A stretch of DNA of 8,465 bases. It comes from Candidatus Sulfopaludibacter sp. SbA3 (GTDB taxonomy: Bacteria; Acidobacteriota; Terriglobia; 20CM-2-55-15). Positions 5,260-8,465 of the stretch are shown here, one piece after another. The notes beneath the pieces were generated by a model, which worked only from the letters and a program-made list of their open reading frames with translations, was not told the DNA's origin and made no database searches. A program made the translations under genes and the position numbers. The stretch lies in NCBI GenBank assembly GCA_945861845.1, contig CAMAWS010000112.1, positions 1 through 8,465 of the forward strand, given 5' to 3'. Within the stretch, counting starts at the first letter, position 1; each line of letters begins with the position of its first letter.

Positions 5260-6393
5260 CTAATCCTGACTCTTCGGATAAGCCGGCAAAAGGACGCGAT
5301 CGCCGAAGGCCGCTCTGAGCCCTTCGATGGCGCAATCTTCGTCGTTCATGCCGCCCCCGACGCCGATGGCGCCGATCATCGTGCCATCGACAACAATGGG
5401 TATGCCGCCCGAGACGGTGAAGAAGCCGAACTGCAGCATCTGCCTTGGCCGTCCGCTGGGATCGTTGCGCAGTTGGGCCGCGACGATCGAGGTTGGCTGG
5501 CGCGACTCGAGCGCCGTCTGTGCCTTCAGCATGGCTGTGTGGATGTTGTTGTAGATTTGTCCGTCGCCCCGTTCCTGATGAACAAAAGTTCCGTGGGTGT
5601 CGATGATGTAGATCGAGACGGAGCCGCCGCGGCCCGCCGCCCAGGCGCGGCAGGTCCGGGCGATCTTCTTTGCGGATTCACTGGAAATCTGGTTGGCATC
5701 GAAGATGTTCGCCGCCGCCCGTCCCGATACGACGAACTCCGGGGGCAGGGAAGAGCGCGGTGTCACGTCCTGCGGCAGTGTGAACCGCGGTACCGGCGCG
5801 TTAGCCCTGTTGGCTGCCGGTGGCCGCGGCAGGTCTTCAACCAGCGGAGGCTGGGGCCCCAGCACTTCGATCATCGCCTTGTGAGCGCAGATTTCGTCGC
5901 TCCAGCCCTGCGCCACGCGTGGCGCCGAACCGCCCACGCCGATGGCGCCAATCAATTGATCGTTGACGACAATGGGAAGCCCTCCCGAATTCGGGAAAAA
6001 CCCGAGCTGGATCTGCTGTATTTCGGAATCCGGATTCTGGATGACCCGGTTCATCCGATTCTTGCTCGCCTCGCGGCCCATCAGGGCAGTGCGCGCCTTC
6101 ATCTCCGCAGTGACGATGTTGGTATAGCCCTGGCCGTCCATGCGGTGCATGTAGACGTGGTTGCCGTCGTTATCAAGAATGTAGACGCTGACTGCGACCC
6201 CTTCCTTGCGCGCCAGGCCTTCACATGTCTCGGCAATGCGCTCTGCGGTCGCCAGGTTGATCGTGGTGAAATCGTGGATACGCCGCGCAGTTTCGCCGCT
6301 AATAACAAATTGCGACGGTGAATTCTGCGCCGCCGCGGTGGCCGCGAGCGCCAGTACCGCCAAAAGCAATCCGCCAATATGGATGCGTTTCAT
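5260..6393 (-). CDS. Secreted protein with two GlcG/HbpS (DUF336) domains
   Basis: The start is the second of two adjacent ATGs (6393; the other is 6396), 7 nt after AGGAG. An in-frame start as far out as 6510 exists but has no signal. The 377-residue product has a signal peptide (KRIHIGGLLLAVLALAATAAA, with cleavage near residue 22). Domain 1 is at 29-179, a proline-rich linker at 180-219 and domain 2 at 220-377. The domains align clearly with each other: FVISG/FVVSG, VSVYILDNDG/VSIYIIDTHG, the helix KARTAL/KAQTAL, LGFFPNSGGLPIVV/FGFFTVSGGIPIVV, and IGAIGVGG in both. Proteins of this family (Haem_degrading, PF03928) include GlcG and the haem-sensing HbpS. They are usually single-domain, so this is an internal duplication. 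Haem or small-molecule binding in the periplasm is inferred from the family; its substrate is unknown. It is divergent from the vapBC pair and has no same-strand partner in the window. Confidence 0.9.
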   Translation of the reverse strand: MKRIHIGGLLLAVLALAATAAAQNSPSQFVISGETARRIHDFTTINLATAERIAETCEGLARKEGVAVSVYILDNDGNHVYMHRMDGQGYTNIVTAEMKARTALMGREASKNRMNRVIQNPDSEIQQIQLGFFPNSGGLPIVVNDQLIGAIGVGGSAPRVAQGWSDEICAHKAMIEVLGPQPPLVEDLPRPPAANRANAPVPRFTLPQDVTPRSSLPPEFVVSGRAAANIFDANQISSESAKKIARTCRAWAAGRGGSVSIYIIDTHGTFVHQERGDGQIYNNIHTAMLKAQTALESRQPTSIVAAQLRNDPSGRPRQMLQFGFFTVSGGIPIVVDGTMIGAIGVGGGMNDEDCAIEGLRAAFGDRVLLPAYPKSQD

Positions 6394-6432
6394 CATTGCT
6401 CTCCTATGGGAAGTCCGTTTTTGTCTTCGTGG

Positions 6433-6461
6433 ATTCTGCCCCGATTCGCGATACCGCACAA
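6433..6461 (-). promoter_or_regulatory. Possible promoter of the double-GlcG gene
   Basis: On the minus strand TTGTGC (6461-6456) is followed after 17 nt by CAGAAT (6438-6433). Spacing is ideal but the matches to the sigma-70 boxes are modest (3/6 and 4/6). It would give a leader of about 30 nt containing the AGGAG site. Confidence 0.3.
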
Positions 6462-6512
6462 CCCCGTTCGGGAGATTCGGTGCCGTTGGGTGAATTGGCC
6501 GTCGAGCCAACC

Positions 6513-6548
6513 ACTCATGTAGTCTTGAACTTAGTTCACTCGATGAGT
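6513..6548. promoter_or_regulatory. Candidate VapBC operator palindromes
   Basis: ACTCATGTAGT (6513-6523) and ACTCGATGAGT (6538-6548) are inverted with 9 of 11 positions matching. A second tight palindrome, TGAAC-TTA-GTTCA, lies between them at 6526-6538. Both overlap the -35 to -10 stretch of the proposed vapBC promoter. Antitoxins of this class commonly repress their own operon by binding such palindromes, so this is the likely operator. Confidence 0.5.
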
Positions 6549-6554
6549 TATAAG
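6525..6554 (+). promoter_or_regulatory. vapBC promoter, possibly giving a leaderless transcript
   Basis: TTGAAC (6525-6530) is followed after 18 nt by TATAAG (6549-6554), both close to sigma-70 consensus. The -10 box ends only 6 nt before the ATG at 6561, so transcription would start at or next to the A of the start codon. There is also no convincing Shine-Dalgarno before the ATG. Confidence 0.5.
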
Positions 6555-6560
6555 TAGAGC

Positions 6561-6803
6561 ATGATTAAGCTTAACATCCATGAAGCCAAGACCCACCTGT
6601 CGAAGTATCTGGATTTGTTGGAACGGGGAGAGACGATCGTTTTGTGCAAGCGGAACATGCCGATCGCCGAGATTCGTGGTATTCCGAAAGCCCGGCTGGA
6701 AAAACGCCCGATTGGGTTGGCGAAAGGGAAATGGAAAGCGGGCAAAAAGTTTTTGGAGCCGCTTCCAGCCAAAATACTAAAATCATTTGATGGCGAGCGA
6801 TGA
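6561..6803 (+). CDS. vapB: Phd/YefM-family antitoxin of a VapBC-type module
   Basis: This 80-residue protein has the Phd/YefM N-terminal DNA-binding fold signature: IKLNIHEAKTHLSKYLDLLE, then RGETIVLCKRNMPIAEIR with the conserved strand P-hydrophobic-A. The C-terminal part (about 45-80) is basic and ends FLEPLPAKILKSFDGE, the usual toxin-wrapping tail of antitoxins that pair with PIN toxins. The stop codon overlaps the toxin start as ATGA (6800-6803), typical of translational coupling. Expected roles: bind and block the downstream PIN RNase, and with it repress the promoter just upstream. Codon use is more AT-rich than the flanking genes, consistent with the frequent horizontal movement of such modules. 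Confidence is high for antitoxin and moderate for the name, as the Phd fold and VapC toxin combination is usually labelled by its toxin. Confidence 0.9.
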   Translation: MIKLNIHEAKTHLSKYLDLLERGETIVLCKRNMPIAEIRGIPKARLEKRPIGLAKGKWKAGKKFLEPLPAKILKSFDGER

Positions 6804-7186
6804 GGCTTCTGCTCGACACGTGTTCGTTTATCTGGATCACGACCGACGCTTCGGAATTGTCCGGGCGGGCCCGAGAGCTTTTTGCCGATCCGAACAATGA
6901 AATATTCTTAAGCTCTGTTTCCGTTTGGGAGATCGCGGTCAAGAATCAGCTTGGCCGCCTACCGCTGCCCGCCTCTCCCGAAGTCTTTGTGCCGTATCAA
7001 AGGGAACTTCACGGAATTCAAAGCCTTCCCCTGGATGAAGAGTCCTGCCTTCAACTCCTGCGACTGCCACAAATTCATCACGATCCATTCGACCGCATGC
7101 TGGTGTGCCAGGCCATCGCTCAGAGCCTGTCGATTGTGACGCCTGATCCTCTCGTGACGCAGTATCCCATTCGTTGCATATGGTGA
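6800..7186 (+). CDS. vapC: PIN-domain toxin ribonuclease, VapC family
   Basis: This 128-residue single-domain protein matches the usual VapC length. It starts LLLDTCSFIW, giving the first PIN acidic residue Asp6. SVSVWEIAVKNQLGRL supplies Glu44. HHDPFDRMLVCQA carries Asp95 and Asp98, and TPDPLV carries Asp116. These acidic residues form the Mg-dependent active site of PIN nucleases, so the toxin looks intact. The WEIAVK and HHDPFDRML motifs place it in the VapC group that pairs with Phd-like antitoxins. Its target is probably a tRNA or rRNA, as in studied VapCs, but specificity cannot be read from sequence. It is coupled to the antitoxin by a 4-nt overlap. The 102 nt after it, up to the convergent ilvA stop, contain no clear terminator. 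Confidence 0.93.
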   Translation: MRLLLDTCSFIWITTDASELSGRARELFADPNNEIFLSSVSVWEIAVKNQLGRLPLPASPEVFVPYQRELHGIQSLPLDEESCLQLLRLPQIHHDPFDRMLVCQAIAQSLSIVTPDPLVTQYPIRCIW

Positions 7187-7288
7187 AGTTTTGTCTCGTT
7201 TTCCGTCGCGGTGTTGTTGGTTGGGTACCAGGCGATTGCGTTGGCGGACGCGCAGGGGGCAAGCATTCCTACTTCGTCTGTCCCCGAA
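7187..7288. other. Convergent intergenic region with possible repeat and gene remnant
   Basis: It lies between vapC and the convergent ilvA stop. The motif TCTGTCCCCGAATT (7277-7290) resembles ends of palindromic repeats linked to REP-associated transposases; this is from memory. CCCC (7282-7285) and GGGG (7296-7299) form a weak hairpin overlapping the ilvA stop. Removing one T from the run at 7189-7192 would join ATG 7180 to a frame reading like a signal peptide (FVSFSVAVLLVGYQAIALADA), which hints at the decayed start of a lost gene. Neither reading is firm. Confidence 0.25.
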
Positions 7289-8465
7289 TTAAATAGGGGC
7301 GAGGAATCGAGCGTAAGCGGCGTTGCCCTCTTCGAGGCTGTACCTGTAGCCGAGAGCGGCAAGGAATCCTTCGAATGCCGAACTATCCTCTGAGGGTACT
7401 TCGAAGGCGGCGAGCACGCGGCCGAAGTCGGAGCCGTGATTGCGGTAATGAAAGAGGCTGATATTCCAGCGGCCTCCCAATGTGTCCAGGAACTGCAGGA
7501 GCGCCCCGGGCCGCTCAGGAAACTCGAATCGGCAGACCCGTTCACGGACTACGCCCTGGGCGCGGCCTCCCACCATGTACCGGACGTGCATCTTGGCAAT
7601 TTCGTTGTCGGTCAAGTCGATCGTCTCGTAGCCGGCGGAGATCAGGTGCGACTGCACCTCTCTGGCGTCCTCTCGGCTGCGTACAGCCAATCCAACGAAG
7701 ATCTGGGCAGCCTGCCGTCCACTGAGCCGGTAGTTGAACTCTGTCACGACGCGCCGTCCGATCGCCGCGCAGAACTGCCGAAACGCTCCGGGCCTCTCGG
7801 GAATGGTGACGGCGAACAGGGCTTCGCGGGATTCGCCGAGTTCGGCGCGCTCGGCCACGAAACGCAGCCGGTCGAAGTTCATGTTTGCGCCACTGAGCAG
7901 CGCGACAAGGTTGAGGTCGCGCGAGCCGGTTCGTTCGACCCACGTCTTCATTCCCGCAATGGCGAGGGCTCCGGCAGGCTCGACAATGGCGCGCGTGTCG
8001 TCGAAAACGTCCTTGATTGCCGCGCAGATCTCATCATTGTTGACGACGACGATTTCATCCACGGTCGCCTGGACGAGAGGGAATGTGAGCTTCCCGACCT
8101 TCCTTACGGCAACGCCGTCCGCAAAGAGCCCGACGTTGTCGAGTTCCACCGGGTGGCCCGCCGCCAGTGCCTGGCGCATGGCGTCGGAATCCACGGGTTC
8201 GACGCCGATGACACGGATTTCGGGCATGACCGCCTTCACGTATGCGCCAATGCCGGCGATCAGGCCGCCACCGCCAACTGGAACAAAAATGGCGTCGAGG
8301 CTGGCAGGCCGCTGTCGAAGGATTTCATCCGCAATTGTTCCCTGGCCGGCAATGACGAGCGGATCGTCGAAGGGGTGAATGAACGTCATGCCGCTTTCCG
8401 CCGCCAGCTTGTCGCAATGGAGTTGAGCGTCGGAATAATGGTCGCCGGCCAGTACAACTTCGGCG
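7289..8465 (-). CDS. ilvA: Threonine dehydratase (threonine ammonia-lyase), biosynthetic, 5' end missing
   Basis: The gene runs off the right edge: the frame is open to the last bases, beginning AEVVLAGDHYSDA, so an internal ATG at 8389 is not the start. About 391 residues are visible of a protein usually near 500. The enzyme makes 2-oxobutanoate from threonine with PLP, the first step of isoleucine synthesis. Seen are FIHPFDDPLVIAGQGTIADE, the glycine-rich PLP phosphate loop PVGGGGLIAGIG (about visible residues 62-73), and LLSGANMNFDRLRFVAERAELGE, characteristic of IlvA. Then come two ACT-like regulatory domains, at about 213-285 (FAVTIPERPGAF) and 310-390 (CRFEFPERPGALLQF). The two regulatory domains mark the isoleucine-inhibited biosynthetic form rather than the short catabolic TdcB form. 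The PLP-binding lysine lies in the missing N-terminal part. It ends with TAA and faces vapC. Confidence 0.95.
   Translation of the reverse strand, partial: AEVVLAGDHYSDAQLHCDKLAAESGMTFIHPFDDPLVIAGQGTIADEILRQRPASLDAIFVPVGGGGLIAGIGAYVKAVMPEIRVIGVEPVDSDAMRQALAAGHPVELDNVGLFADGVAVRKVGKLTFPLVQATVDEIVVVNNDEICAAIKDVFDDTRAIVEPAGALAIAGMKTWVERTGSRDLNLVALLSGANMNFDRLRFVAERAELGESREALFAVTIPERPGAFRQFCAAIGRRVVTEFNYRLSGRQAAQIFVGLAVRSREDAREVQSHLISAGYETIDLTDNEIAKMHVRYMVGGRAQGVVRERVCRFEFPERPGALLQFLDTLGGRWNISLFHYRNHGSDFGRVLAAFEVPSEDSSAFEGFLAALGYRYSLEEGNAAYARFLAPI

Noticed and set aside
5473..6321. 282-codon plus-strand frame
   Set aside because: Antisense to the double-GlcG gene, whose two domains are recognisable; no motif in the shadow.
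6394..6510. Longer N-terminus of the double-GlcG protein
   Set aside because: Would place 38 charged residues before the signal peptide and ignores the AGGAG site next to ATG 6393/6396.
7734..8378. 214-codon plus-strand frame
   Set aside because: Antisense to ilvA, which has clear family motifs throughout.

Overview
The window is GC-rich bacterial DNA carrying eight confident genes plus minor or broken pieces. The gene mix fits an Acidobacteriota bacterium of the Bryobacter/Solibacter kind, or an uncultured relative: a secreted protein resembling the von Willebrand A-like proteins common there, a long beta-propeller repeat protein, a secreted double GlcG/HbpS protein, a PCYCGC-motif protein and REP-like intergenic repeats. 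This placement is inferred from gene style; no phylogenetic marker is present.

Layout, left to right. Positions 1-68 hold two overlapping inverted repeats. The minus strand from 2273 down to 69 encodes a secreted beta-propeller protein with about 12 repeat units (two six-bladed propellers). A single in-frame TGA at 924-926 splits it into 449- and 284-codon halves, and a strong hairpin lies 22 nt downstream of that TGA. Upstream on the same strand (3609-2371) is a secreted protein with a C-terminal Rossmann/vWA-like stretch, probably co-transcribed. The divergent intergenic region (3610-3812) holds a short and a long copy of a REP-like repeat. On the plus strand follow a membrane-anchored PCYCGC protein (3813-4235), a strong hairpin, and a small lipoprotein (4347-4802). 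The stretch 4803-5259 has only a doubtful 68-codon ORF and no clear gene.

Next is a minus-strand secreted protein with two GlcG/HbpS (DUF336) domains (6393-5260). A plus-strand VapBC-type toxin-antitoxin pair follows (6561-7186; Phd/YefM-like antitoxin, PIN toxin, ATGA overlap). Its promoter-like sequence sits so close to the antitoxin ATG that the message may be leaderless, and palindromes there could be the operator. The right edge is the C-terminal three quarters or so of biosynthetic threonine dehydratase IlvA (minus strand, 5' end outside the window).

No single pathway unites these genes. The left half is mostly envelope or secreted proteins (two propeller halves, vWA-like, PCYCGC, lipoprotein). 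The right half is a stress/addiction module next to a housekeeping isoleucine-synthesis gene. The points most worth checking are the split propeller gene with its hairpin, and the possible leaderless, palindrome-controlled vapBC promoter. No CRISPR array, rRNA, tRNA or complete insertion sequence was seen.
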